Counted from the first letter of the stretch, positions 35,511 through 47,918 are shown. The stretch is DNA of 64,000 nucleotides from Vespa crabro (GCF_910589235.1 NC_060960.1:2831839-2895838); one strand, 5' to 3'. Numbers and translations are program-made. Notes: generated by a model from the letters alone, not told the origin.

Positions 35511-37039
35511 TGACAATATCGACGATATAATATAATGTCGTTTTTCTTTGAGCGTAATATTTTATAAATAAATTAATAAAGGAAAAAGCAAAGCATGAAA
35601 ATAATGAACTTTTGTCTCCAATTAATGTGAAAATTATTAAGTAATAATTGAATTATTTCCGAAGTTACATGTAAATTGAACATAGGAAATGTCAAATTGA
35701 TATTCAAAATCGGTTTCTGCATATATGATCTTATGTCAATTAATAAATTTTATTGATTTAATTTTACTCCTAAAATCATTATAATTTCAATTGTTTAAAT
35801 ATTACGACAATTGAAAAATCTTAGATCATTGAATTCATTTGTATGAAATAAATTTGTCTGTCTAATTATGAGAGAAACATTTCCGGTGGTGCTTTTTTCG
35901 TGTAAATTAAAATATGTTGTACATCTAATCGCGACTTAATTCCCTCGTTGCATTCATACAGAACGTTCAGTACGTTTCCTTTTCATCAATGTACGAGATC
36001 TCATCTTCTCCCTTTGGATATTAGACAGGTTTCTATCTAATTGCGCTTGTAATTAAGATAATTATCGCGATTTCATTAGAGATCCACGAGACGAATCGAA
36101 GTCACAGAGTTGCATGTTGTAAGAGGTTATCCATCGTTATCGCGTAAATTGAGAGCACTTATGGTGTTACGTTAATTACTCAATTTTCTACGACGGACAA
36201 GGGATTACTCGAAAATCAAGGAGTATGTTTAATGACGTGGACGAGCACCAATGAACTTTAGCATTTCTCACGTACAACATAATGGAACTTAAATATACTA
36301 AACTAAGTCAATAATCACAATGATTATTATAGTCGTCAATAGTTACCATTATTTGTAAAATTAATGAAGTCGTGAAAATCTAAACATTTTTCTTTTTTTT
36401 TTAAATATTTAACGTTTATTCTTTATTAAGAACAAATTTGCCATATAATTTAAACATTAATATGTTTGTCCATTTAAACATAATCTGAACAAATTTGTTA
36501 AGGTCATATGTTCTCAGGGGAAATCAAATATAACAATAAATATTTATTATGAAAATTTTTATTAGGAAAATATTTATTATGAAATATTGTTATATGTATT
36601 ATATTATCATAATATATTATATTATCATAATAAATGAAATTTTATTTATTATGAAAAATGAGAAAAATCAAAAGGTAAAAAAAGGAGACAAGATAAAAAA
36701 GAAATAAAAGTAGGAAAAGAGCGAGAGAGAAAGGAAGGAACAAGGACTTAGAGTTCGAAGCCGATAACGACGCTCAGGTCGAACATCACATTGAATTACG
36801 ACTTCGCCAAGTCGAAAGTTCGAAGCTTCACTTTCCAAGGAGCAGCATCCGAGGGAAGACGCTGAGAATTTTACCACACTGAACTCGTGCTCATGACCAA
36901 CTCGAACCGACAACACGATTCTTACGAGCGAGTAAGCAAGAAAGGTGCGATTATGTGTTTTTAATTATTCATGCCGTACTTGAACATTTTCTAACACGAA
37001 TAATTATAGACTACGTTCCCTTCGAAAATCTTGAAATAT
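35511..37039. other. Non-coding stretch with a small AT repeat
   Basis: Positions 36538-36660 hold several copies of 'atatttattatgaaa', and an 18-bp direct repeat 'tattatattatcataata' at 36598 and 36616. Positions 36740-36950 are more GC-balanced with no repeat. A minus-strand frame there has no recognisable motif. Confidence 0.5.
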
Positions 37040-37770
37040 TTTAATTAATTAAATGAATTTAATATTGTGTTCATTTTTCACATCGAATTTTTTTTTTTTT
37101 ATTATCACAAAATAATAATATTATAAATATTGACGAGCTTTATTGTTTCTTCGATGCATAAGATCTTAGTTATTTTATAATTAATTTACTAAGATCTAAA
37201 AAATTTTCTTTTATATGAACGAAATCCTCTTCAGAAAGAAAGAGAAGAGAACAAAAGAGAAAAAGAGGAGAATGAGATGAAACAACGTATCGGTGAATAA
37301 TGAATTTATAATGATTATAATCATTCTTCATTATAAGATTCATTATAAGATTTTTTTGAATACGCAAAATGTTTTTAATGTTAAGATTATAGATGAGCTT
37401 TAACGTATGTTCTACGCTTAGATCATAGTTAATATAATAAAAATATATTGATTTTATTTTTAAATGACAATACGTTTATATGGTAAAAATTGATGAGTTA
37501 TATCGCGTGCTCGATACTTGGAATACATATTTAATTAGATAAATTTAACATTCAATATTCATCTTAAGATTCTTTTTTTGAAATAACAAAATGTTAACTA
37601 TTATAAATAGTTAAAAATTTTTTTCCATATATTCGATGCATAGATCGTAATTAATTAAATCAATTTAAAATCCAATATTCATGATGAAATACCAATCTTT
37701 TATCACAAAATATCACGATATAATAAATATTTATTAATTTTATTATATTTTCGATGCTTTAAACAAGCAA
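37040..37770. repeat. Diverged tandem units of about 120-180 bp
   Basis: Blocks of the type 'cgatgcatagatc.tagttaatt..aatttaa..tccaatattcat' and 'ttatcacaaaataataat..tataaatattga' recur at about 37050-37190, 37385-37440, 37490-37600 and 37630-37770. Divergence is high, so copy limits are approximate. Confidence 0.55.
37206..37302 (+). repeat. Direct duplicate, copy 1 (97 bp)
   Basis: This segment recurs at 37884-37980 with about 7 differences. It is purine-rich inside but has unique ends (TTCTTTTATATGAACGAAAT and CAACGTATCGGTGAATAATG). Confidence 0.9.
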
Positions 37771-37883
37771 GACAAAATGTGTTACAATCCAAAGAAATTA
37801 TTTACGTTACTGTAAGAGTACTGTAGTACGTACATCGATTTTCGATTCGAACTCGTGCAACTTTTTTTCCTTTTCCTTTTTTT

Positions 37884-37980
37884 TTCTTTTATATGAATGA
37901 AATCCTCTCGAGAAAGAAAGAGAAGAGAACGAAAAAGAAAAAGGGGAGAATGAGATGAAACAACGTATCGATGAATAATG
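37884..37980 (+). repeat. Direct duplicate, copy 2 (97 bp)
   Basis: Second copy of 37206-37302, 678 bp downstream in the same orientation. It is less diverged than the tandem units between the copies, so this duplication is more recent. Confidence 0.9.
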
Positions 37981-38450
37981 GCGAAAGTTGTATCCGCATG
38001 GAAACCTCATGTCTGAGAAAAACTTTCCATGCACTTTTCGTGTACGAAAAATTGTGAAGAATTTTTTCTTGAAATTTGAACAAACGAGATAGATCGATGA
38101 TATCCAACGATCGATATATTCGTTGAAAAAAGAATAAAAAAATAAAAAAAAAAAAGAAAAAAAAGTAAGAAGAAAAAGAAGAAGAAAAAGGAACGAAAAG
38201 AAGGAAGGAAAAATAATGGAAAGAAAAGAAAAAGAAAAAAGAAAATTGAAAGGGAAGACGACGAAATTCGTAAATTCGTGAAATTTCAAGTATCGACATA
38301 GTACGATATCACTGGCTCACCGCTCGTATATTCTTGCATATACCGTGAATATCTATACTGTAGAAAAGAGCTGCCGGAAATATGATCTGGATATATATTT
38401 TCCGGATATATAACGCGTCTGTATATGTACGGGACAGAGAACGAAGCAGA
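37981..38450. other. Non-coding stretch
   Basis: A/G-rich at 38125-38250. No gene is recognised. Confidence 0.5.
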
Positions 38451-38451
38451 A

Positions 38452-38495
<44 letters not shown>
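38451..38495. repeat. (GA)n tract
   Basis: GA repeat with one AAAG break. Confidence 0.95.
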
Positions 38496-39574
38496 TGTAA
38501 GAGGAGTTCGACTTATAATATTCGAAGGATGAAACGCGAATACGATAAGATTTCTCTCGCGATATTCAATTTCTTTCTATCTCTTCCATTCTTTTCTCGA
38601 ATAAAATAGTAGAAAGTAAATATAATAAGAATCGTTTTAAAATAATAATAACTGTTTGAACGAACGAAAAAAAGAAAATAAAAGAAAAGAAAAGAAAAAG
38701 AAAAAGAAAAAAGTGGAGAGATGATACTGATAGATAAAAATTGGAGATGTTTCAATGCATACAATGTACTACTACTTATTATCTTACCTTTGATTTATTA
38801 TAATACTTTCCTTTTACTTTCGACGTTTAAAATTTTCAAAACTCATAGAAATTTATTGTTTAGCACAAATATAGAAAAAGAAATGAGGAAAAGAAAAGAA
38901 AAGAAAAGAAAAATAATGATAGGAAAGGGAAAAAAAAAGAATAGAAGAAGAAAAAAACGGTAGAAAGAAAAGAAAAGAAGAAAAATGAGAACTATATATA
39001 TATATATAGATACTTAAACGAGTACATCGTAGTCTTTTTAATTAAATAACGTCAATGCTATTTCAGCGTGGCCCACCATGAGATTTCTCGTTACGATCGC
39101 GATCTTTATTAAAACGACGTAGTCCTTTCATGATGGTATCGTCGTCGATGATAATAACGTCGTTTTTGCATTTGATTCCGTGCACGTAACGACGATAAGG
39201 AGCCAGCCGATCGTCGATATATTCACACCCTAATTTCGGTACCTATTGATGTATTTTTTTTTTTACCACTCCTTTTTCCCTTATCCCGTTCTCTTCGTTT
39301 TTTTTAAACGAAGAACTCGCGAGGAATGTGGATATAAATATAAACGCGTAATGCTCTCGAAATTGCTTCGTTTAATTAGAACGATATGCCGAGAGCAAGC
39401 GGTACGAGAGGACGATCAAATTTCGATTGACGTTTTTTAATCGATTCATTATCGATTTTATTCTTCCAACGGTATTCGTTCCAACGATAAATCGATATTT
39501 TCTTCTTCTTCTTTTCTTTTTCCTTTTTTCTTTTTTCTTTTTTTTCTTATTTCCTTTTTTGCCCTTATTTTAAA
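38496..39574. other. Non-coding stretch
   Basis: A-rich purine tracts at 38665-38712 and 38875-38990. Mixed composition at 39050-39240. No gene is recognised. Confidence 0.5.
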
Positions 39575-40020
39575 TAGGATATTGATCAAAGTAAATTCGA
39601 TAATATAACACACTCATATATGAATAATATTTACAGCCGTAGATATACTTATATATTTTATGTTTTATTTCATTTTTGTCGACGTTTGTTAACTATAAAT
39701 TATACTTAGTACAGTATGGTTATTGCTAACATTAATTATAATATAAATCTGATATCATATCGAGATAGGAAAACGAACGACATAAATTCGATGATATTAC
39801 TTTGAAATCGTAGATTCGTGTATGTATATATTTTCTTTTTTTTTCCTTTCATTCTTATTTCATACTTTCGACACTTGTCCGATATGAATTATACTTAGTA
39901 TAGTATAGTCATACAAATATCAATTGCAATAACAATTAGCCTGACATTATGTCGTTTTTAAACAGGAAAACCAAAATTTAGGTCATAGATGGTGAAATCG
40001 TTACCGTAGAATTTTCTTTC
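39575..40020. repeat. Diverged tandem repeat, period about 189 bp
   Basis: The anchor TATACTTAGT plus 'a.agtat.gt' lies at 39701 and 39890. Both copies also share an upstream 'ttatttcat..tt.gac' block and a downstream 'gataggaaaacgaac..ataaattcgatg' type block. A partial earlier copy (tail only) starts at about 39575. Non-coding. Confidence 0.75.
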
Positions 40021-41082
40021 TTTTTTGTTTCGTTTTTTTCTTTTTAATATAATCCTTGCTACGGTGTTTTAACTCGAAATAAAATGAAATATTTTATAAA
40101 TTGTTAAAAAAAAAAAAAAAAAAAAAAAAGAGGTTGAACGAACGTCAATCTTCACGTGAAACTTTATTCCGTCGACGTATGAGACTTTCGTAAAAAGTGC
40201 ATTAACCTCACAAGCGTGAAAATCGTTCATTAAAATCGGACGTCGATTTTCGATCGATCAAAAGTATGACATTAAAATTCCTCGTGGGTTCTGTAAAAGT
40301 GAAAGAACCCTCACGGCCGTGAGGCATCCCCGTAACCCAATTTAACAGGGAACACAAAAGAGTATTCGACGATATCGAGCCGTGAGATGCGACCTACTTA
40401 CGAAGCGAGCAACCTCTTCTCTCTTACCTTTTTCCTTGTCCTTTACTCGAACACCCTACGAGTCTTCCTCAGCACCTTAAAATTCGTTTACTCTGACGCT
40501 AATACTTTACCAAGAGATTTTTTTTGAGCTTTGATCATCGTTGTTGCTTCGTTTAATCCCTCAAATTTTTTGTAACACGCAAAATAATACAATCCACGAC
40601 TATTTGACGTTTAATAAAATTTTCCCATAAACACTTTATTTATATATAATGAATCGTTTTAAATGTAAAAATAAAAGATTAATGAAAAATAAAAAATTAA
40701 TATATTACATTAAACATATGCATATGTATAATGTATTATATACTTATGTATATGGATACATAAAAAAATTATCATTAATAAATTATCCACATATTCTTTT
40801 ATATTTATATTTTAGCTTTTATCTCTTGTAAATAAAAAGATTTATTTTGTTACGTAATTACGGGAAATAAAAGTTAACAGAAAATAGATTAAAAAAAAAA
40901 AAGAAAAATAAATAAAGAACAGAAGAGAAACAGAGATATTAAATAAAATGTAAAGTTGAAGTTAAATCAAATGAAACACAAAATGTTTTTACACAAATGT
41001 AATTATCTATTTTGATTGGAAATAAATCCAAGCGTAAAAGAAAACATGTCCCGTCTATCCAGAAGAAAAATATACTTATGTA

Positions 41083-41085
<3 letters not shown>
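40021..41085. other. Non-coding stretch
   Basis: A run of 24 A lies at 40106-40129. A 14-bp palindrome CTCACGGCCGTGAG lies at 40310-40323, within a more GC-balanced part (40140-40500). The remainder is AT-rich. Confidence 0.55.

Positions 41086-41146
<61 letters not shown>
41086..41146. repeat. (TA)30 microsatellite
   Basis: Pure TA repeat of about 60 bp. Confidence 0.98.
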
Positions 41147-41150
<4 letters not shown>

Positions 41151-41459
41151 TGTATACATATTAAGTGTTTCCATTCAATGTTGATAGAATTACAAAATAA
41201 TTCGAAGCGTACGGTAAAACGATGACGACTAGAGGAATAGTGGGAGAAGGGTGGGCTGACGGCAAAGAGAAACGGAGGTCGGAAAATTCGCGTCTGACCT
41301 TTCGCGCTATCGCCTGTATTTTTCAACGACATTTCCATTCCCGTTCCAGAACGATACTCGTTCGTAGCTCTGTCGCGGATCGAGCTAGTATGAGAGAGAA
41401 AAAGAGAGGAGACAATTCGGCAGCGAAACTCAATTTACGAGAAATCGTAAATCCCAAGA

Positions 41460-41514
41460 GAAGGGAGGGAAAGAGAAAGAGAGATAGAGATATAGAAAGC
41501 GAAAGAAAGAGAGC

Positions 41515-41545
<31 letters not shown>

Positions 41546-41757
41546 AGAGAAAGAGAAACAGAGACAGACAGACAGAACAACAGAAAAAAAGAAACAAATA
41601 GACAGAAAGAGAGAATGAGTGAGAGAAAAAAAAGACAGATAGACAGGTAGAGTGAGTGAGAAAAAGAAGACTAATAAAAAGAAAGAGAGACAATGAGAAA
41701 GAGACAGAGAGAGAAAGATACAAAGAGAGAGAGAGAGAGAAAGAGGAGGAGAGAGAA
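41460..41757. repeat. Long GA/GACA-rich block
   Basis: About 300 bp of imperfect GA repeat with CAGA units (41560-41580, 41635-41650) and AAAAG breaks. The Arg/Glu- and Ser/Leu-rich frames across it are artefacts. Confidence 0.93.
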
Positions 41758-43028
41758 GGGTGGTTAAGGGTGGATAAATCGACGCTACACTGTCCATCGT
41801 TCCGACGAGGGAGCCTTTCGGAAGTCCATTACGAAGTTTACGTCGGGTTCCCATCATTCTGTCCGAATTTAACGACTGGTAACTTCTTCCGGCACATCTA
41901 TTGTCAACAAGCGCGTATGAAATACGGATGACACTGGCATATGGACAACCTTAGGTACAGTAGAGAAAGCGACGTGTTACGGAATTTATTGCTTCCTGAA
42001 AATCGCGTTTAAACTAAACTGAGAAGCCTCCCTTCCTCCTCCGTATTCATATCGTATCATATCGTATCGTATAATGTCGTATCGCTAACGTCGTCTAACG
42101 AGGAATATTATTACGCGGAAAGTTCTAAATAGTTAGTATAAGATAATATTGTTACGATGCTTGAAGATAACGAGTATATCACGATCAAATGATTCTGGTT
42201 TTGTTTTTCCCTTTTCGTTTTTTTTTTTCTTTCACAAATTAACATGCGTTTAAATTCGGATCGTGAATTTAACGATTACCAAGGTCATGTATTTCTTTCT
42301 CTCTCTTTCTATTTACATAAGTACTTTTTTAAAGTTACGCAATCAAAATTTAAATTTTAGTCGTATTAAAGAATATTTCAAATTAATTTCGGTTTAATAT
42401 GAAATAAAAGATTTTCATACGATTTTATTTAGTTCATCATCGATTAATCAAGAGAATAGAAGAGAGAAGTTTAAACATATAGTTTGTATTTAGCCGAGTA
42501 TTGGTTATTATAATAATACCAATAACAATAATCGTATCGATTTTGTTAAAGTGTAGAGAGTTCGAGAATGCTGAGGATTTAACAAAATATACCGCTTCCG
42601 ATACGTTTATATTCGTGATATTCATAACACCGATAATAATTTATCTGTTATCGCTCGGAAATGATTTCGCTGATTTTGCTAATGAAATCATAAATGATTG
42701 CATGTATACATAACATAGATATAATCGTGATACATTGTAATGCTAAACTACTTTGAAGCATCTTTCATCAACAATCGGCCTTCCCGGTACGGTCGGCTTG
42801 ATTTCTGCGTGACTGAGTACTTCCACTTGGTCGCATTCAGAGGGGTTGGTAAATGAGGGGAGGGGTGGTAATTCCGGAATACTCTATCTTATCGTACATT
42901 AGGCTCGCGCGCGTGGGATAGTCCAAATAGTTCAGATCTATCTATCGTGATATCGTGTATGGATCGTTGCAAAAAAAAAATAGTGAGATTTTATAATTCT
43001 AAGAAAAGTATAAAATGAATAGTTAAAT

Positions 43029-43032
<4 letters not shown>
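41758..43032. other. Non-coding stretch with two GC-balanced parts
   Basis: Positions 41770-42110 and 42750-42970 are clearly less AT-rich. A small CGTAT/CATAT repeat lies at 42045-42085. A CGCGCG run lies near 42905. No coding exon or RNA gene is recognised in either part. Confidence 0.5.

Positions 43033-43064
<32 letters not shown>
43033..43064. repeat. (GA)16 microsatellite
   Basis: Pure GA repeat. Confidence 0.95.
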
Positions 43065-43066
<2 letters not shown>

Positions 43067-43242
43067 AATGATTGAATGGTAGATTCGTTTACTCTTAATA
43101 AAATATTAAAATTATCAAGAATAAAAATCATAAATAATACAATAAACAACTTTAATTAAACTATAAATAGAGATATAATTTTATATAATATTCTATTATA
43201 GTTTCAGATAATAAGAAAAACTTTATTCATCTAGAGAAAGAA

Positions 43243-43270
43243 AGTGAGAGAGAAAGAGAGAGAGGGATGG

Positions 43271-43314
<44 letters not shown>

Positions 43315-43316
43315 AG
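43243..43316. repeat. (GA)n tract
   Basis: GA repeat with GGGATGGG near its start. Confidence 0.95.
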
Positions 43317-43576
43317 AGAAAAAAAAGAAAAAAGAATTTCCATAAATCGTGGAATACATACGAAATGAGATCAGAAATAAAATACAAGTTAAATATAAAT
43401 TTTTAAGTAAATAAGTTGAAATATATTAGTTGTAAAATTTAAAAAGATGAAATAAATCAATGAAAATAGAAAAGCGAGGGTAGAGAAAAAGATATATGTA
43501 TGGTCGAGTCCCTTTTATTCGAGAATAATTGAATATCAGACGGCAAATGAGAGTGGGAGTGGAAGACAGAAAGAGA

Positions 43577-43632
43577 CAGTAAGAGAGAGAGAGAGAGGGA
43601 GAGAGAGGAGAGAGGGAGAGAGTAAGGGGGAG
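43577..43632. repeat. (GA)n tract with GGG breaks
   Basis: GA repeat interrupted by GGGAG units. Confidence 0.94.
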
Positions 43633-43972
43633 AATGAAAGAGAGAAAGAGATGAAAATGGTTCTCTTTTGTAGAAATCTCACCATCCAGCGGTGTCAGTC
43701 GATATTCGGCCGATTGGAGGAAGGTTAGACTATAGAACGAGGACCTGTAATACGAAGGGAAATCAATCCTTTGCCGGATGGTACAGCTCATGGAAAATTA
43801 AATATCCGTCACTCTGGGACCGATTGTTCGTATCTTACTGCATTCTACCATCTTAGTTTTTTCGACCCCCTGAGAGAACTTTTCGTAGCTTCTTTTAAGA
43901 AAAAAAGAAAGAAAAAAAGAAAGAAGAAAAGAAAGATATATAGATGGATAGATAGATAGAACGAGAGAGAGA

Positions 43973-43993
43973 GGGGGAGGGGGAGGGGGAGGG
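43973..43993 (+). other. G-quadruplex motif
   Basis: Four G-runs (5, 5, 5 and 3 G) separated by single A, preceded by GA repeat. This is an ideal one-base-loop G4 on the plus strand. Confidence 0.9.
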
Positions 43994-44325
43994 TAGGATA
44001 AGCTTAGATATCCGTACTTACTTCCTTTTTCTACTTTCTTCGTTCGTTCGTTCGTCGTCTTGAAAATTTATATATCGATCTTTCAACATGCGAGACACGT
44101 GAAAATCGAGAATTCTATGAATCATAAATTTTACGCATTTCCCTTCTAACGATTTCATGGTGGTTGGACGTTTTACAAGATAAAGCAAGAACTGTTCTCG
44201 TCCTTCATTTATACATGCACAAGTATGTATGTACTATTCAAACGTACACGAAGAAACATGAGAGATTCTCTACCAGTTTTGTACGTTACACGATGAAATA
44301 TATATATACATATAATATACATATA
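43994..44325. other. Short non-coding stretch
   Basis: A (TTCG)n patch lies at about 44039-44056. Nothing else recognised. Confidence 0.5.

Positions 44326-44364
<39 letters not shown>
44326..44364. repeat. (TA)n microsatellite
   Basis: TA repeat followed by TATTA units, directly before the element at 44388. Confidence 0.96.
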
Positions 44365-44370
<6 letters not shown>

Positions 44371-44387
44371 TATATTATATTTATATA

Positions 44388-44823
44388 TGGAGTATCCTAT
44401 CTAAATTGAATAGTTTAAAAGATCCCCATGGCTTTTGGTAATATGATATAATAAATTCCAAAAAGAAAAGAAGAAAAATTGCTCGATTCAAAGAAATATC
44501 AATTTTATCATAAACAAAGACTTATTTTTAAGATTACAAAATGGAACTTTTGTTTTTTAATAGATTTATATGGTTTTATTTTTCTCTTTATTAAATTGTT
44601 CTAACTTATAAAATAAAAAATATGATCGACCTCTATTTTAAAAGAAAACTTCAATGATCTTGAAATTTTTAGACAAAATGATGGTAAAAAAAAGATTTCT
44701 TATATAAATGAAAATATTATTGTTTTATAAATGAAATGATTTCTTATTCTAAAAATTTGTTCGTATCATTACATGCAACGGAGATATTTAAGATGGTTAA
44801 GTTAGGTAGGATATCCTGTATAT
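44388..44823. mobile_element. About 436-bp non-autonomous DNA transposon with diverged TIRs
   Basis: The left end GGAGTATCCTATCTAAATTG and the reverse complement of the right end (CAGGATATCCTACCTAACTT) align with about 16 of 19 identical over the core TATCCTAYCTAA. Both ends abut TA-rich DNA. The ends are close to those of the element at 28977-29246, so the family has at least two copies here. The interior is AT-rich and non-coding. Confidence 0.55.
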
Positions 44824-45317
44824 AGGTGTAGAGCATCCATCGTGGTTGATCAAAAATTAATTGGATTTCTCCACTGATCTCCGTGGAGAAGTGTCAGACG
44901 TTTCGTGTATTTACCGTGTAAGAGGATATACTTGTTAAATTTATTTATTCGACGTACCGAAACTTAGTTAATCGTATCGTTAAACTGTGATTAAAATCAC
45001 AATGAAGTAATAATGGTTAGTTATGATCCATTATGTAGATAATGTAAGTATAAAAAGTTTTTATTTAAAAAATTACGTGTCAACCATTATATTAAAACAA
45101 ATATCTTCTTTTTTTTTTAAATAATATAATAATGTCAACAATAATAATTTGTAGAAAAGATTAAATTTCAACGATGAGCCAATAATTATGAAAATATATC
45201 GAAACAATTTATACATCTCTTGTCTTTTTATTGACATCTATTATTATCTGTAAATATTAAAAAATATGTTTGTTCGATGCGACACGCGTATTGTGTGTCA
45301 AATAAAACTACTTTCGT
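44824..45317. other. Non-coding stretch
   Basis: AT-rich. Contains AATAAA on the minus strand (45232-45227), about 85 nt past the stop codon of the frame at 45318-45498. Confidence 0.5.
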
Positions 45318-45498
45318 TCATCTTCGACCATCATCCGGGGGTACAGTGGGTATTGACAAAATGCGGTCGATTGCCTTTTTGTAAGTCGGGACACTGATAG
45401 ATGAAGAAGCTTTTTTATAGACCAGGCAATAAATCATCGGACTTACAATCGACGAATTCGCCAAGCTTGGTAATAACATGACGAGTAAATTTTTATGC
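45318..45498 (-). CDS. Possible terminal exon or fragment, GPCR TM7-like
   Basis: On the minus strand an open frame without its own ATG start begins after GTAG (acceptor AG at 45499-45500) and ends in TGA at 45318-45320. It encodes about 59 residues. The hydrophobic part NLLVMLLPSLANSSIVSPMI, followed by YCLVYKK, has the spacing of helix 7 in class A GPCRs. SPxxY stands where NPxxY is usual, with a basic turn after it. The tail (TYKKAIDRILSIPTVPPDDG) is free of low complexity. AATAAA lies about 85 nt downstream. The acceptor has a poor pyrimidine tract and I find no upstream GPCR exon in the window. It may be a real last exon, a decayed receptor fragment or a chance frame. Confidence 0.3.
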
Positions 45499-45595
45499 CT
45501 ACGCGCGCGCAAAATATTATATTTAAAGGGATGAGAGGGTGATATCTTTCAAAATCGTTTCTATCAATTTCGAATAATATCGAAAAGAGATACAT

Positions 45596-45597
<2 letters not shown>

Positions 45598-45638
<41 letters not shown>
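45598..45638. repeat. (TA)20 microsatellite
   Basis: Pure TA repeat. Confidence 0.97.
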
Positions 45639-45645
<7 letters not shown>

Positions 45646-45901
45646 TTAAATAGTATTATGTATATATAATTTCTTTTGTTTTGTAAACATTTTGAAAAAT
45701 CCTAAAGATTTTCTTTTTCTTCTTTCTTTTTCTCTTTTCTTTCTTTTTTCTTTCTCTTTTCCTTTCTTTTTATTGTGCGGAACGAATATAAACTCGTAAG
45801 GACATTACAGTACACGCGGTTGAACTTGTACTAATCGATAGTACAACCACGTGCTTGTTTCGAACAAACTGGACAAGTTGAAAAATTCTGATTGTGTGAA
45901 T

Positions 45902-45914
45902 GAGAGAAAAAGAA

Positions 45915-45966
<52 letters not shown>

Positions 45967-46004
45967 GGAAAGAGAGAGGGAAAGAGAGAGGGAGAGAGAG
46001 AAAA
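45902..46004. repeat. (GA)n tract with GGGAAA units
   Basis: Long GA repeat. Its 3' third has three GAGAGAGGGAAA-type units. Confidence 0.95.
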
Positions 46005-47909
46005 TGCTTTGCGTTGAGGTTGCGAACAATTACTATTCAAATACTTGGGAACCGAGGAACCGTAAAACCGTGTAAAATTGATGAACGATGAAAAGAATAA
46101 TCGTGGCATACTGAATTCTCGATGAAACCAGAATCGCTTTTTCGTTTGTTTCTACCTTTCGCTTAAAGAAAATATTTTCCCATTTGTTTATCAAAACAAT
46201 AGCATTTATATACACGTTCTCTGATATACATATCTCTACATACATATGCGTAATGGGTTTACGGAAATACCTTAATTTTTGGCTTTAATTTTGAACGTAA
46301 TATAGACTACTTTCCGAACAGCTTTTCAATGTATTTGTATTGCTTGTGTATTCGTATGTAAATTATGCTAATCACGTAGATTACAATATGCAACCGAATA
46401 AAGGAATGCCAACGATTAAAACGAAATTTAATCTAAATAAATTAATTTCAATTAAATCGTATGAATTACGATATCTTCCCTTTTTTTTTCTTTTTTCGAA
46501 CACGACGAAGCAGTAAAAAAATTGCGATGTGATTGATCTCTTTGTAAAAAATTCCTCTTTGAATTTTTATTCATCAAGTAATAATGAATCACATTTCGAT
46601 TATAAGTAATAGCAATTAAAAATTCCAAAATATGGTATAAATACGAATGAGTTTTAATCGATTTTACCACGATTTTAAAAAGTAGAATATCAAGAAAGTT
46701 AGACAAATAAAAAAAGAAAGAAAAACAAAGAGAGAAAGAGAAAGAGAAAGAGATGTAATATCTGTACATAATCCAAACGTATTGTGTCCTTGTCATTCTT
46801 CAACAAAGAGCAACAAAGAGCAACGTCAACATTAAAGCTGCAAAGAGCAACTTCAACATTAAAAGGATTTTTCTTTCTAAGAATTATATAAGAATATTAT
46901 TTCTTTCTTTATAATTATTGAAAAGATAAAAATCTGACAATTCAAAAGATTCTTTGTTATTGCTATTTATTGTTATTGTTTTTAAATACGTTTGACGATC
47001 ATTGTCCTTAATGAACTCTATGTTCAAAAGAAGAAGAAGAAGAAGAGGAAGAAGTTAAAGAACAAAAGAAGAAAAATAAGGGAAATGGAATAAGAAGAAA
47101 GAAGAATGAGAAAAAAGAAGGAAGAGGAAAGAAGTAAAAGAAAGAAGACATAACTGGTAAACTAAGAAAAAATTTAATATATTATCCCAGAGCTATTTGT
47201 CGTGGGGTACGGCTTATGCAGCCATTTATACAGGACAGGTTTATCGTTGTTTACGTCATCAAGCCCTTAAGGCAGAGCTGTACGCGGAGCTTATTCGAAG
47301 CTTAACGAGTAACCCTCCTTCTTTTGCATCCCTTTCTCCTCGATCGCTACACCCCTGTTCTCTCTGTGCATGCGAGAGAAAGAGAAAAAGAGAGAGAGAG
47401 AAGTTGTATTGTTCTATTTTAGTTTAGTTTAACTTTTACTTCTTTCGATATACGCAGGATCGAAGTGGATGTCATGCAACTCGAGAAAACTTTTTAAACT
47501 CTATCGATCTTGTTAATTAAGACTATCTTTCAAATTATTTTCGAGAATAAAAGTAACAATAACGAGCTACGATGGCTGAGGAAATATATGTCTCGTGGTT
47601 TCTTGAATTATCGAATTAATAGAGATTTCTTAATTTAATTGGTTCATTTTTATATAAATAGGAAAAGGTCTTATCAAAACTATAGTATTTAAAATATTTT
47701 GTTATGTATATGATTATTTAAAACGTATGTAAAAAGCATAAAATCAAATGTAATTTGAAAATTTTTTTATCTATGTATATATGTCATTGATCGTTTATTT
47801 ATATATACTGTTTTTATATTTTTATATATTTATATATTATATTTATCTTTAATATACATTTGGTAATTTTCTTTCTCTCTCTTTCTCTCTTATATATACT
47901 TACATCTCT
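46005..47909. other. Non-coding region
   Basis: A short direct repeat of 'gcaaagagcaac.tcaacattaaa' type lies at about 46803-46862. AAG/GAA-rich purines lie at 47030-47150. A GC-balanced part at 47190-47370 contains a plus-strand open frame without a recognisable domain. No gene is called. Confidence 0.5.
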
Positions 47910-47918
47910 ATAATTAAA

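Noticed and set aside
47197..47427. 76-codon plus-strand frame (MSWGTAYAAIYTGQVYRC...)
   Set aside because: First half is not low-complexity, but it ends in a GA tract, matches nothing I recognise and lacks splice support.
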